A model generated the notes under the pieces. It saw only the letters and a list, made by a program, of their open reading frames with translations. It had not been told where the DNA came from and searched no databases. This document shows positions 1 to 8,015 of a stretch of 64,000 bases of DNA, in pieces. Each line of letters begins with the position of its first letter. Positions within the stretch are counted from its first letter, which is position 1. Made by a program: the position numbers and the translations under genes. Source of the DNA: Flavobacteriaceae bacterium UBA3611 (GTDB lineage: Bacteria > Bacteroidota > Bacteroidia > Flavobacteriales > Flavobacteriaceae); NCBI GenBank assembly GCA_002375495.1, contig DFLU01000004.1:66976-130975 (forward strand), read 5' to 3'.

Positions 1-120
1 GGGGCCAATGATGGTCTTCGATTTTTTTTGGGGTGCCCCGCAGCCAATAATGAGGCATACAGTAGCAATGGTGGCAACGTGCATAAGAAAATGGGGTTTG
101 TTGCCTTTAATAACGCTCAT
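1..120 (-). CDS. Lipoprotein, N-terminal fragment (runs off the window)
   Basis: Forty codons are visible, read leftwards from an ATG at 120. The peptide has a short polar start, a hydrophobic stretch and then LIIGCGAP, a good lipobox with the cysteine predicted as the lipidated residue. An internal ATG at 84 would leave a signal peptide with no positive charge, so the ATG at 120 is preferred. It starts 7 bp after the stop of the upstream universal stress gene, which suggests co-transcription. The mature domain lies outside the window, so no function can be given. Confidence 0.6.
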   Translation of the reverse strand, partial: MSVIKGNKPHFLMHVATIATVCLIIGCGAPQKKSKTIIGP

Positions 121-127
121 ATGGTAA

Positions 128-949
128 TTAAATTTTAAAGGTGATGACGGGCATGTTAGCATGGTTCACTAAATCTTCACTCACGCTACCATTAAAAAAG
201 TGCGAAAGCCCCTTTCTACCGTGGGTGCTCATGCCAATAAGTTGGGCTCCAATTTTTTTGGCAAAGCCTAGAATTCCTTTTTCTACACTCGTGTCATTAT
301 AAATATTCAAACTATAATTTTCGGCGCCCATACCTGTTAAAAATTTCTTCATAATCTGGTCTGCGTCTTCACTGGTTCTGAAATCGCTTGGGGTGTTCAC
401 ATATAGCAAGTGAATTTTAGCGCCCACATCTTTTGCGAATTTCTGCGCACTTGCGAAGGGTTTTCTGCATTCTTCACTAAAATCTGTAGCAAATACAAAG
501 TCTTTAACATCAAAAATATCATGCTCATTTTTAATCACCAAAACAGGTATCTCTGAAGTACGCACCACTTTTTCGGCATTGCTGCCAATAAACATTTCTT
601 TAAAACCACTGGTACCGTGCGAGCCCATTACAATGAGGTCTATTTCTTTTTCTTTCACCGCTAATTTAACATCGTTGTAAATTTCATCATGACCAATGGC
701 CTCGTGTACATCGATGTCAAAAAGATATTCGCGTTTCAGCAATTCTGTAAAATTTTTCTCGGCCAAGCGAATAAAATAAAGTGACTCTGGTTTGGCACTA
801 CCGCTGCCTCCAACAGCCAAATGCGATGGAAGGTCTAATGAGTGTTCTAAATAAATCTCTGCTTTGTTTTTTACCGCAATTTGTGCTGCAACTTTTAGGG
901 CGTTTTCTGCCTGTGGCGAGAAATCTGTAGGGACGAGGATGCGTTTCAT
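128..949 (-). CDS. Tandem-domain universal stress protein (UspA family)
   Basis: The 273-residue cytoplasmic protein has two Usp domains, about residues 1-140 and 149-273. Each begins with a hydrophobic strand followed by (P/A)TDFS (residues 7-11 and 154-158). Both carry the nucleotide-binding signature G-2x-G-9x-G-S: GSHGTSG near 109-115 followed by GSN, and STHGRKG near 241-247 followed by GS. This predicts ATP-binding Usp proteins, which in the family are linked to stress survival. Two-domain Usp proteins are common in Bacteroidota. The specific stress cannot be read from sequence. It lies divergent from the rimP operon and just upstream of a lipoprotein gene. Confidence 0.93.
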   Translation of the reverse strand: MKRILVPTDFSPQAENALKVAAQIAVKNKAEIYLEHSLDLPSHLAVGGSGSAKPESLYFIRLAEKNFTELLKREYLFDIDVHEAIGHDEIYNDVKLAVKEKEIDLIVMGSHGTSGFKEMFIGSNAEKVVRTSEIPVLVIKNEHDIFDVKDFVFATDFSEECRKPFASAQKFAKDVGAKIHLLYVNTPSDFRTSEDADQIMKKFLTGMGAENYSLNIYNDTSVEKGILGFAKKIGAQLIGMSTHGRKGLSHFFNGSVSEDLVNHANMPVITFKI

Positions 950-1037
950 ATTATTAGTGGTTTTTTGGAAGATTAGCTATCAGGAAGATACAAAAATTAA
1001 TCGGTGCCCTTATTTTTTTTAATTCTGAAAAATATAG

Positions 1038-1045
1038 TATATTTG
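1038..1045 (+). promoter_or_regulatory. Promoter -7 element of the rimP-nusA-infB operon
   Basis: TATATTTG matches the Bacteroidota -7 consensus TAnnTTTG. Transcription would start near 1050-1054, ahead of the leader hairpin at 1070-1098. No clean -33 TTTG is present, only a T-rich stretch. Confidence 0.55.
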
Positions 1046-1069
1046 CAGCGAATTTGATACGCAACAAGT

Positions 1070-1098
1070 AGAGGGGACACCAAAAGTCCCCTCTTTTT
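1070..1098 (+). promoter_or_regulatory. Leader hairpin with U-tract ahead of rimP (attenuator-like)
   Basis: AGAGGGGAC (1070-1078) pairs perfectly with GTCCCCTCT (1086-1094) around a 7-nt loop and is followed by a T-run to 1098. It has the form of an intrinsic terminator but sits between the predicted promoter and the rimP ATG at 1113, so it would be in the 5' leader of the operon. It could attenuate transcription or stabilise the message. It cannot be the terminator of the divergent usp gene. Confidence 0.6.
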
Positions 1099-1112
1099 AT
1101 AGCCTAAATTCA

Positions 1113-1574
1113 ATGCGAAAAAAAGTTGAAGAATTATTGAACCAGGCCTTAGCCGAAATGCCGTCCCTGTTCTTGATCGACCTTTCCATTTCAGAAGCCA
1201 ATCAAATACGTGTGGTGTTAGATGGAGACCAAGGGGTTTCGGTGCAAGACTGCATTGACGTGAGCCGCGCCATTGAGCATAACTTAGACCGTGAAGAGCA
1301 AGATTTTTCACTCGAAGTACACTCGGCTGGAGTTTCTGAACCATTGTCGTTAGTACGACAGTATAAAAAAAATATTGGCAGAAACCTTCAGGTGAAGACG
1401 GCAGAAGAAACGATAGAAGGTGAATTGGTAGCAGTTACTGATGACTCGGTGACCTTAAAGTGGAAAGCACGCGAGCCGAAGCCAGTGGGAAAAGGAAAAG
1501 TGACCGTTCAAAAAGAGGCTGTGTTGCCCTACAACGATATTGTTGAAGCAAAAGTGATGATAAAATTTAATTAA
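1113..1574 (+). CDS. rimP: Ribosome maturation factor RimP
   Basis: The 153-residue protein matches RimP, which binds the 30S subunit and helps late maturation. The N-terminal alpha/beta domain includes the family segment CIDVSRAIEHNLD (about 47-59) and LEVHSAGVSEPL (67-78), the flavobacterial form of the EVSSPG-L motif. A small SH3-like C-terminal domain follows. The ATG at 1113 lies 15 bp after the leader hairpin. The gene is first in the conserved rimP-nusA-infB order, with 6 bp to nusA. Confidence 0.96.
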   Translation: MRKKVEELLNQALAEMPSLFLIDLSISEANQIRVVLDGDQGVSVQDCIDVSRAIEHNLDREEQDFSLEVHSAGVSEPLSLVRQYKKNIGRNLQVKTAEETIEGELVAVTDDSVTLKWKAREPKPVGKGKVTVQKEAVLPYNDIVEAKVMIKFN

Positions 1575-1580
1575 AATGCC

Positions 1581-2813
1581 ATGGAAAATTTAGCATTAAT
1601 CGATTCGTTTTCTGAATTTAAAGACGACAAACAGATAGACAGAGTAACGCTCATGGCGATACTAGAAGAAGTCTTTAGAAATGCTTTGAAAAAGAAATTT
1701 GGAAGTGATGATAATTTCGATATCATCGTAAACCCAGATAAGGGAGATTTAGAGATTTGGAGAAACCGAGTGGTGGTGGCAGATGGCGAAGTTGAAGATC
1801 CGAATGAGGAGATTTCATTGAGTGAAGCCCGTAAGATTGAAGATGACTTTGAGGTAGGTGAAGATGTATCTGAAGAAGTGAAGTTGATGCAGTTGGGACG
1901 TCGTTCTATTTTAGCATTGCGCCAAAACTTGATTTCAAAAATTCATGAGCATGACAACACCATCATCTACAAGCAATTTAAAGATCTTGAAGGCGAAATT
2001 TATACGGCAGAAGTACACCATATTCGTCATAGAGCTGTAATCTTGTTAGATGATGAAGGCAATGAGATTATCCTTCCGAAGGACAAGCAAATCCCATCAG
2101 ATTTTTTCAGAAAAGGGGATAACGTACGTGGTATTATTGAAAGCGTTGAGCTAAAGGGAAACAAGCCGGCAATTATTATGTCGCGAGCAAATCCTGTATT
2201 CCTTGAGAAATTGTTCGAACAAGAAATCCCAGAAGTGTTTGACGGGCTTATCACCGTTAAAAAAGTGGTGCGTATTCCTGGCGAAAAGGCAAAAGTTGCT
2301 GTAGACAGTTATGATGACCGTATCGATCCGGTAGGAGCTTGTGTAGGGATGAAAGGAAGCCGTATTCACGGAATTGTTCGTGAATTGGGGAATGAAAATA
2401 TTGATGTAATTAATTGGACAAGCAATTTAAATCTGTTCATCACCCGTGCCCTAAGTCCGGCGCGTGTTACTTCAATTAAAATTGATGAAGAAACCAAACG
2501 CGCTGAGGTGATCTTGAAACCTGAAGAGGTGTCTAAGGCCATTGGCCGTGGGGGGCATAACATTCGTCTTGCTGGGCAACTCACAGGTTATGAAATTGAC
2601 GTGTTGAGAGAAGGAGCTGAAGAAGACGTAGAATTAAAAGAATTTTCTGATGAAATCGAAGAGTGGATCATCGATGAATTCAAAAAGATAGGTCTAGATA
2701 CGGCTAAGAGTGTCCTAGAACACGACGTAAAAGATCTTGTAAAACGTACAGACCTTGAGGAGGAAACCATCCAAGAGGTTGTGAATATATTAAAAGAAGA
2801 ATTTGAAGAGTAG
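1581..2813 (+). CDS. nusA: Transcription termination/antitermination protein NusA
   Basis: The 410-residue protein has the NusA order: N-terminal RNA-polymerase-binding domain (about 1-125), S1 domain (about 130-200) and two KH domains. KH1 contains CVGMKGSRI and KH2 contains AIGRGGHNI, both the GxxG RNA-binding type. It lacks the two C-terminal acidic repeats of the longer enterobacterial form, as is normal outside Proteobacteria. It modulates pausing, termination and antitermination. It lies 6 bp after rimP and 61 bp before infB. Confidence 0.97.
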   Translation: MENLALIDSFSEFKDDKQIDRVTLMAILEEVFRNALKKKFGSDDNFDIIVNPDKGDLEIWRNRVVVADGEVEDPNEEISLSEARKIEDDFEVGEDVSEEVKLMQLGRRSILALRQNLISKIHEHDNTIIYKQFKDLEGEIYTAEVHHIRHRAVILLDDEGNEIILPKDKQIPSDFFRKGDNVRGIIESVELKGNKPAIIMSRANPVFLEKLFEQEIPEVFDGLITVKKVVRIPGEKAKVAVDSYDDRIDPVGACVGMKGSRIHGIVRELGNENIDVINWTSNLNLFITRALSPARVTSIKIDEETKRAEVILKPEEVSKAIGRGGHNIRLAGQLTGYEIDVLREGAEEDVELKEFSDEIEEWIIDEFKKIGLDTAKSVLEHDVKDLVKRTDLEEETIQEVVNILKEEFEE

Positions 2814-2874
2814 TTTTTAAGGAGCATACATTTTAACTACTTTTACAACACTTTAGAAAAAAGGAAGCATTTTT

Positions 2875-5628
2875 ATGGCTGAAACAAAAACAATGAGGCT
2901 GAGCAAAGTATTGCGCGAATTCAATATCTCGCTAGATCGTGCCGTGGAATTTTTAGGTTCCAAGGGTTATGAGGTGGAGGCACGTCCTACCACCAAGATC
3001 TCTGGTGAAGAATACGAAGCGCTATTTGAAGAATTTCAGACAGATAAAAGTAAGAAAGTTGCTTCTAAAGAAGTAGGTGAAGAAAAGCGTAAAGAGAAAG
3101 AAGAGTTGCGCCTAGAACGCGAACGCGAGCTAGAAGAAAAAGAACAAAAAGCCGAAGCCAAAAAGGTCGTAAAAGCCGAAGCCAAAATTGAAGGCTTAAA
3201 GCAAGTTGGTAAAATCGACTTAGATAAAAAGGGCAAGGTTGTAAAAGAAGAGAAGCCTGCTCCAGCCGAAGCAGAAAAAGAAGAAGAGGTGGTGAAGAAG
3301 GAGGAACCTGCGAAAGCAGCTCCTGTGAAAGAAGAACCTGCGCCAGCTGTTGCTGAAAAGAAAGAGGGAAAAGCTCCAGAAAAGAAGAAAGAAACAGCTG
3401 CGAAAGAAGTAGCCGCAGAAGAAGCACCGAAAAAAGAAGTTGCCAAAAAGGAGGAAGCCAAAACAGAAGAAGCTGGTGAAGCGAGTCTGGGCAATGATGT
3501 TGTAGAGACTAATTACAAAAAATTAGACGGTCCTAACTTTACAGGTAAGAAGATTGATCTTTCCCAGTTTAAAAAACCGGAGAAGAAAAAACCTGCTAAA
3601 TCAGACGACAAAGAAAAAAGAGGGCGTAGAAGACGAATTAGCAAGGGCCCAGGCACAAGCGGTGGGTACAGCAATAACCGAGGTAAAGGCAGAGGGCGTT
3701 CTAATACTCCTAAAGAAGAGCCTACCGAAGAAGAAATCCAAAAACAAGTACGCGAAACCCTAGAAAAATTACAAGGGAAATCGTCTAAAGGAAAAGGTGC
3801 AAAATACCGTCGTGAAAAGCGAGATAGCCACCGCCAAAAGTCTGAAGACGAACTCGCACAGCAAGAATTAGATAGCAAGTTGCTGAAAGTAACCGAATTT
3901 GTTACGGTAAGTGAAGTTGCTACCATGATGGATGTTCCCGTTACCAACGTTATTTCAGCTTGTATGTCGCTTGGGATGATGGTAACCATGAACCAACGAC
4001 TTGATGCTGAAACGTTGAGCATTGTTGCTGAAGAATTTGGTTATGAAGTTGAATTCGTAACAGCAGATATTGAAGAGTCTAAATTTGAAGATGAAGATGC
4101 GCCAGAAGATTTAGAGCCAAGAGCTCCTATCGTAACGGTAATGGGTCACGTAGACCACGGTAAAACATCGCTGCTAGATTATATTCGTGAAGAGAATGTA
4201 ATTGCTGGTGAAAGTGGTGGAATTACACAGCACATTGGTGCTTACGGAGTTCAGTTAGAAAACGGACAAAAAATAGCGTTCCTAGATACACCTGGTCACG
4301 AAGCGTTTACGGCCATGCGTGCAAGGGGTGCCCAAGTTACCGACCTTGCAATTATCGTAGTGGCGGCAGACGACGATATCATGCCGCAAACAAAAGAGGC
4401 AATCAGTCATGCGCAAGCTGCGGGTGTTCCAATCGTGTTCGCTATCAACAAAATTGATAAGCCAACGGCAAACCCCGATAAGATTAAAGAAGGTTTGGCA
4501 CAAATGAACCTTTTAGTAGAAGATTGGGGAGGAAAAATCCAGTCCCATGATATTTCAGCTAAAACGGGTGAGGGCGTAAAAGAACTGCTCGAAAAAGTAT
4601 TGTTAGAAGCCGAATTGTTAGAGCTGAAGGCAAATCCTGATAGACAGGCCAACGGTACCGTAGTAGAAGCATTCCTTGACAAAGGTCGTGGATATGTTTC
4701 TACCATTTTGGTGCAGGGAGGTACACTTGAAATTGGAGATTATGTGTTGGCTGGGCAGCATAGCGGTAAAATTAAGGCGATGCAGGATGAGCGTGGTAAG
4801 AACATTAAGCAGGCAGGTCCGTCAACCCCTGTTTCGATTCTTGGTCTTGATGGTGCGCCACAGGCTGGAGACAAGTTTAATGTGTTTGAAGATGAGCGTG
4901 AAGCCAAAGATATTGCGACCAAACGTACCCAATTGCAACGTGAGCAATCTGTTAGAACGCAGCGTCACATTACATTAGATGAAATTGGACGCCGAATTGC
5001 ACTAGGCGACTTTAAAGAATTGAATATTATCCTGAAAGGGGATGTAGATGGTTCGGTAGAAGCCTTGACAGATTCGTTCCAGAAATTGTCTACAGACGAA
5101 ATTCAAGTAAACATTATCCATAAAGCAGTTGGACCTATTACTGAAAGCGATGTGTTATTAGCATCTGCTTCTGACGCGATCATTATTGGGTTTAACGTGC
5201 GCCCAATGGGGAACGCACGACAGATAGCCGACAAGGAAGAAATCGATATCCGAACCTATTCTATTATTTACGCGGCGATCAACGACCTGAAAGATGCGAT
5301 GGAAGGTATGTTGTCTCCAGAGATGAAAGAAGAGATTACTGGTACTGCAGAAATACGCGAAACTTTCAAGATTTCGAAAGTGGGAACTATTGCAGGTTGT
5401 ATGGTAACCAGCGGAAAAATTATTCGAAACAACGGTATTCGTTTAATTCGCGAAGGGGTTGTCGTGTTCACTGGAGAATTAGAATCGCTAAAACGTTTCA
5501 AAGACGACGTGAAAGAAGTGGCGAAAGGCTACGATTGTGGTATCCAGATCAAGAATTACAACGATATTCAAGTTAATGATATCATCGAAGGCTTCCAGGA
5601 AGTAGCGGTGAAGAAAAAGTTGAAATAA
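2875..5628 (+). CDS. infB: Translation initiation factor IF-2
   Basis: The 917-residue GTPase delivers initiator tRNA to the ribosome. An IF2_N domain occupies about residues 1-55. A long Lys/Glu/Ala-rich disordered linker covers about 56-330, and a second IF2_N-like segment about 335-395. The G domain has GHVDHGKT (424-431), DTPGH (471-475) and NKID (525-528). The beta-barrel and C-terminal fMet-tRNA-binding domains follow. The start MAETKTMRLSKVLRE fits the family. It is the last gene of the operon, with a terminator 22 bp downstream. Confidence 0.98.
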   Translation: MAETKTMRLSKVLREFNISLDRAVEFLGSKGYEVEARPTTKISGEEYEALFEEFQTDKSKKVASKEVGEEKRKEKEELRLERERELEEKEQKAEAKKVVKAEAKIEGLKQVGKIDLDKKGKVVKEEKPAPAEAEKEEEVVKKEEPAKAAPVKEEPAPAVAEKKEGKAPEKKKETAAKEVAAEEAPKKEVAKKEEAKTEEAGEASLGNDVVETNYKKLDGPNFTGKKIDLSQFKKPEKKKPAKSDDKEKRGRRRRISKGPGTSGGYSNNRGKGRGRSNTPKEEPTEEEIQKQVRETLEKLQGKSSKGKGAKYRREKRDSHRQKSEDELAQQELDSKLLKVTEFVTVSEVATMMDVPVTNVISACMSLGMMVTMNQRLDAETLSIVAEEFGYEVEFVTADIEESKFEDEDAPEDLEPRAPIVTVMGHVDHGKTSLLDYIREENVIAGESGGITQHIGAYGVQLENGQKIAFLDTPGHEAFTAMRARGAQVTDLAIIVVAADDDIMPQTKEAISHAQAAGVPIVFAINKIDKPTANPDKIKEGLAQMNLLVEDWGGKIQSHDISAKTGEGVKELLEKVLLEAELLELKANPDRQANGTVVEAFLDKGRGYVSTILVQGGTLEIGDYVLAGQHSGKIKAMQDERGKNIKQAGPSTPVSILGLDGAPQAGDKFNVFEDEREAKDIATKRTQLQREQSVRTQRHITLDEIGRRIALGDFKELNIILKGDVDGSVEALTDSFQKLSTDEIQVNIIHKAVGPITESDVLLASASDAIIIGFNVRPMGNARQIADKEEIDIRTYSIIYAAINDLKDAMEGMLSPEMKEEITGTAEIRETFKISKVGTIAGCMVTSGKIIRNNGIRLIREGVVVFTGELESLKRFKDDVKEVAKGYDCGIQIKNYNDIQVNDIIEGFQEVAVKKKLK

Positions 5629-5650
5629 TATCGACTAAAATAAATAATAG

Positions 5651-5684
5651 AACGGTTCTCAATTTTTTGGGAGCCGTTTTTTTT
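5651..5684 (+). terminator. Rho-independent terminator after infB
   Basis: AACGGTTCTC (5651-5660) pairs with GGGAGCCGTT (5669-5678), with two G-U pairs, followed by eight T. It closes the rimP-nusA-infB operon. Confidence 0.85.
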
Positions 5685-5691
5685 GTGGGTT

Positions 5692-5866
5692 GCTGGGTGT
5701 TGGAAGCGTGAAGCGGGAAGTTGGAAGTTGGAAGTTGGAGGTTGGATGCTGGAGGCTGGATGCTTGGTGTTGGATCTTGGAAGCTGGAAGTTAGAGGCTG
5801 GATGCTGGATGCTGGGTGCTGGGTGCTGGGTGCTGGGAGTTGGAAGCTGGAAGTTTGAAGCTGGAG
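5692..5866. repeat. Degenerate 7-bp tandem array, 25 units, consensus GYTGGAD
   Basis: Twenty-five consecutive heptamers run without a single indel. They vary at positions 2 (C/T) and 7 (A/T/G), with common units GCTGGAT, GTTGGAA and GCTGGGT. The array is strongly strand-asymmetric: G/T-rich on plus, almost no C-runs. It begins a few bases after the infB terminator. It is open in one frame, giving a Trp/Leu/Glu/Ala/Gly-rich repeat peptide, but there is no start signal or gene-like composition, so it is treated as non-coding. Confidence 0.9.
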
Positions 5867-5930
5867 GTTTTGAGGCAGAAAATTATTATAAATATTTATG
5901 TCTAACGTATAACGCCATTTAGATATTTTT

Positions 5931-5962
5931 CTACTCACTACTCACTACTCACTACTCACTAC
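5931..5962. repeat. Second 7-bp tandem array, CTACTCA x4.5
   Basis: Four exact CTACTCA units and a partial CTAC run up to the first palindromic repeat. Further CTACCCA-CTAC (5991-6001) and CTACTCA (6030-6036) units separate and follow the palindromes. The period equals that of the upstream heptamer array but the sequence is unrelated. Confidence 0.9.
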
Positions 5963-5963
5963 T

Positions 5964-5988
5964 TGTCACACTGAGCGCAGTCGAAGTG
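5964..5988. repeat. Dispersed palindromic (REP-like) repeat, copy 1
   Basis: This is a 25-bp element starting TGTCACACTGAGCGCAG and ending TCGAAGTG. The ends GTCACACTGAG / CTTCGACTGCGCTCAG form imperfect inverted parts. The same family recurs at 6003-6027, 20364-20459 and 20821-20921. Confidence 0.85.
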
Positions 5989-6002
5989 CACTACCCACTA
6001 CT

Positions 6003-6027
6003 TGTCACACTGAGCGGAGTCGAAGTG
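6003..6027. repeat. Dispersed palindromic (REP-like) repeat, copy 2
   Basis: It is identical to copy 1 except one base (GCGGAG for GCGCAG). The distance from copy 1 is 39 bp, and the spacer is built from CTACTCA-type heptamers, so the two copies form a 39-bp higher-order tandem repeat. It ends 12 bp before the stop of the SPOR gene. Confidence 0.85.
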
Positions 6028-6039
6028 CACTACTCAAAT

Positions 6040-6429
6040 CTACCGACTTGGTTTCAGGATAAAAGCTTCAGAAAACTTCTTTTTTATCTCTAGTAGGGCG
6101 CGGTCGGCTTCAATCCTGCTAGCAAAATCGCCTGCCCATACCTTGTAATTGGGGGTTTCATACTCTAACGCTACTGGCCAAGCATCAAATGAGCCTCTAT
6201 ACCGACTAATGGCCGAATTGGCCCTGTTTAGTTCACCAGAGTAAATCTGTATGGTCCATCCACTTCCTAACTTGTTCTCTTTTTCGAGCTTCTTTTTCAG
6301 CGTGAGCAATTCAGGGATTTTACTGTCTTGGTTTACGGTAACTGTGGCTTGTTGGGCGAAGGAAATTTCCGCAGAAAAAACAATTAAAATGCTGACTATT
6401 AATAACTTGAAAGGATGAATGCTTCTCAT
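6040..6429 (-). CDS. Secreted SPOR-domain protein
   Basis: The start used is the ATG at 6429, giving 129 residues. A longer TTG start at 6450 is unlikely. The protein has an N-terminal signal peptide (hydrophobic segment then FAQQ), a Lys/Glu linker, and a C-terminal SPOR-type domain from about residue 55. That domain contains GWTIQIYSG, then YKVWAGDFASRIEADRALLEIKKKF and a terminal FILKP. SPOR domains bind denuded peptidoglycan glycan strands. Small secreted SPOR proteins with this layout are common in flavobacteria, and the exact role is unknown. A minus-strand -7 motif lies just upstream. Confidence 0.8.
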   Translation of the reverse strand: MRSIHPFKLLIVSILIVFSAEISFAQQATVTVNQDSKIPELLTLKKKLEKENKLGSGWTIQIYSGELNRANSAISRYRGSFDAWPVALEYETPNYKVWAGDFASRIEADRALLEIKKKFSEAFILKPSR

Positions 6430-6447
6430 GGTGTTTGTGTATAGGTG

Positions 6448-6455
6448 CAAAGGTA
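6448..6455 (-). promoter_or_regulatory. Promoter -7 element of the SPOR gene
   Basis: On the minus strand it reads TACCTTTG, a full match to TAnnTTTG, about 19 bp before the ATG at 6429. No good -33 TTG is seen. Confidence 0.45.
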
Positions 6456-6553
6456 AAAGTTAATAACATTGCAGAAGCTGTTTTTATTATTTAGAATTAG
6501 TATAAATTAGTGATTAACACTTTATTTAGATTTCTAAAATTGTTCAATATGCG

Positions 6554-6561
6554 TACTTTTG
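6554..6561 (+). promoter_or_regulatory. Promoter -7 element of the act-cox operon
   Basis: TACTTTTG followed by C matches TAnnTTTG. It would give a leader of about 85 nt before actA (ATG 6653). The leader contains CCGACACTAAGTTTCGG (6593 region), a weak inverted repeat. The -33 element is not clear. Confidence 0.5.
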
Positions 6562-6652
6562 CACAGTTATTTATGGTGCGTTACCGACACTAAGTTTCGG
6601 TAGGTATATAACCAATTACGTGCCAAACTATTGCCAATAATTAACCATTAGT

Positions 6653-7987
6653 ATGCAAAAGGTGAAGTTTACAAATCTACCCTCAATAGTATCTCTCGTA
6701 CTGTTGGCAGTCCTGCTAACTTTCTCAACCCAAATTTCGGCTCAAGATTCAACTGCTACGGCAGCTGCAGATGCTGCAGCGGCTACACCAGCTGCTTCAG
6801 GAGTTGGAGATGCAGAGGCTGGTAAAGCATTGTTTAACTCCAATTGTGCAGCTTGTCATAAGTTGTATAAAAAGGCTACGGGTCCTGCGTTGTTTGGGGT
6901 TTCTAAAAAATATGACCGCGAATGGTTGTACAAATGGATTAAGAATAGCGCCGAGCTAATTGCTTCTGGAGATTCTAAAGCCATTGCTATTTGGGAAGAA
7001 TACAACAAGTCGCCAATGACGGCCTTTCCTGGCTTGAGCAATACAGATATTGATAACATATTAGCATATACCGATACTGAGAAATCGACACCCGCGCCTA
7101 CCGATGTTACTGCAACTTCTGCTACGGGAGGTGGAGACGGCGTATCAAACAACATTATCCTAGGTGCTTTGGCACTTGTGTTCTTGTTGTTAATTGTAAT
7201 GCTGGTTTTGGTAAACGGAACTTTGAAAAAAATTGCTGCTGCCAACGGTGTTGTTTATGAAGAAAAAGAAAAGCGAACGCCTATTTGGAGAGCTTTTGTA
7301 GAGAACCAATTTTTAGTGTTGATTTCAGCTATTTTGTTATTGCTTACTGCAGGATATTTTATGTATGGGTACTTTATGCAAGTAGGGGTAGACCAAGGGT
7401 ATGCTCCTGTACAGCCTATACATTACTCACACAGAATTCACGCAGGAGAGAACCAAATCGATTGTAAGTACTGTCACTCATCTGCAAGAAAGAGTAAGCA
7501 TTCTGGAATTCCGTCATTAAATGTATGTATGAACTGCCACAAAAACATTGCTGAGGTTTCTGAAGATACCTACGCAATGGGGAAAGAAGAATATGGAGTA
7601 GATTACAATGCAGAGATTAAAAAACTATACAAAGCCGTTGGTTGGGATGAGACGACTCAAAGCTATACGGGTGAAACCGAACCGGTGAAATGGATTCGGA
7701 TCCATAACCTGCCAGACTTTGCGTATTTTAACCACTCACAACACGTAACGGTGGCTGGGGTTGATTGCCAAACATGTCACGGACCGGTTGAGGAAATGGA
7801 GATTATGTCTCAATACTCGCCGCTAACCATGGGGTGGTGTATTAACTGTCACCGTGAGACCAATGTGAATGTGGCAGGAAACGAATATTACAAAGAAATT
7901 CACGAACAGCTTTCGAAGAAATATGGTGTAGACCAGCTAACAGCTGCTCAAATGGGTGGATTGGAATGTGGTAAGTGCCACTACTAA
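6653..7987 (+). CDS. actA: Alternative complex III subunit ActA, with extra N-terminal cytochrome c domain
   Basis: The 444-residue multiheme c-type cytochrome belongs to the menaquinol:cytochrome c oxidoreductase. Residues 1-31 are a signal peptide. A monoheme class-I-like domain has CAACH (65-69) and a possible Met ligand in PMTAF (122). A TM helix covers about 168-188 and a second about 220-245. The ActA pentaheme part then has CKYCH (271), CMNCH (292), CQTCH (372), CINCH (396) and CGKCH (439). Six heme motifs in total means one more than the classic pentaheme ActA. It begins the act operon and accepts electrons from ActB/ActC chemistry at the periplasmic face. Confidence 0.92.
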   Translation: MQKVKFTNLPSIVSLVLLAVLLTFSTQISAQDSTATAAADAAAATPAASGVGDAEAGKALFNSNCAACHKLYKKATGPALFGVSKKYDREWLYKWIKNSAELIASGDSKAIAIWEEYNKSPMTAFPGLSNTDIDNILAYTDTEKSTPAPTDVTATSATGGGDGVSNNIILGALALVFLLLIVMLVLVNGTLKKIAAANGVVYEEKEKRTPIWRAFVENQFLVLISAILLLLTAGYFMYGYFMQVGVDQGYAPVQPIHYSHRIHAGENQIDCKYCHSSARKSKHSGIPSLNVCMNCHKNIAEVSEDTYAMGKEEYGVDYNAEIKKLYKAVGWDETTQSYTGETEPVKWIRIHNLPDFAYFNHSQHVTVAGVDCQTCHGPVEEMEIMSQYSPLTMGWCINCHRETNVNVAGNEYYKEIHEQLSKKYGVDQLTAAQMGGLECGKCHY

Positions 7988-8015
7988 AATTGAATATACT
8001 ATTTCAGATAAGACT

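Noticed and set aside
997..1344. Antisense frame crossing the rimP leader and start
   Set aside because: It has no family resemblance, overlaps the promoter and hairpin and the conserved rimP gene.
3036..3494. Antisense Ser/Phe-rich frame inside infB
   Set aside because: It is the shadow of the Lys/Glu/Ala-rich linker of IF-2.
5683..5922. Open frame of 79 codons over the heptamer array
   Set aside because: It is the translation of the 7-bp repeat, with Trp/Leu/Glu/Ala/Gly periodicity, no start signal, and a frame that is open only because the repeat has no stop.
5931..6036. CRISPR-like layout of repeats and spacers
   Set aside because: The spacers are themselves CTACTCA heptamers, only two palindromes exist, and no cas genes are near.
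7956..8015. Upstream start for actB
   Set aside because: It lies inside actA, adds 20 residues with no signal character and would displace the TAT motif further from the N-terminus.
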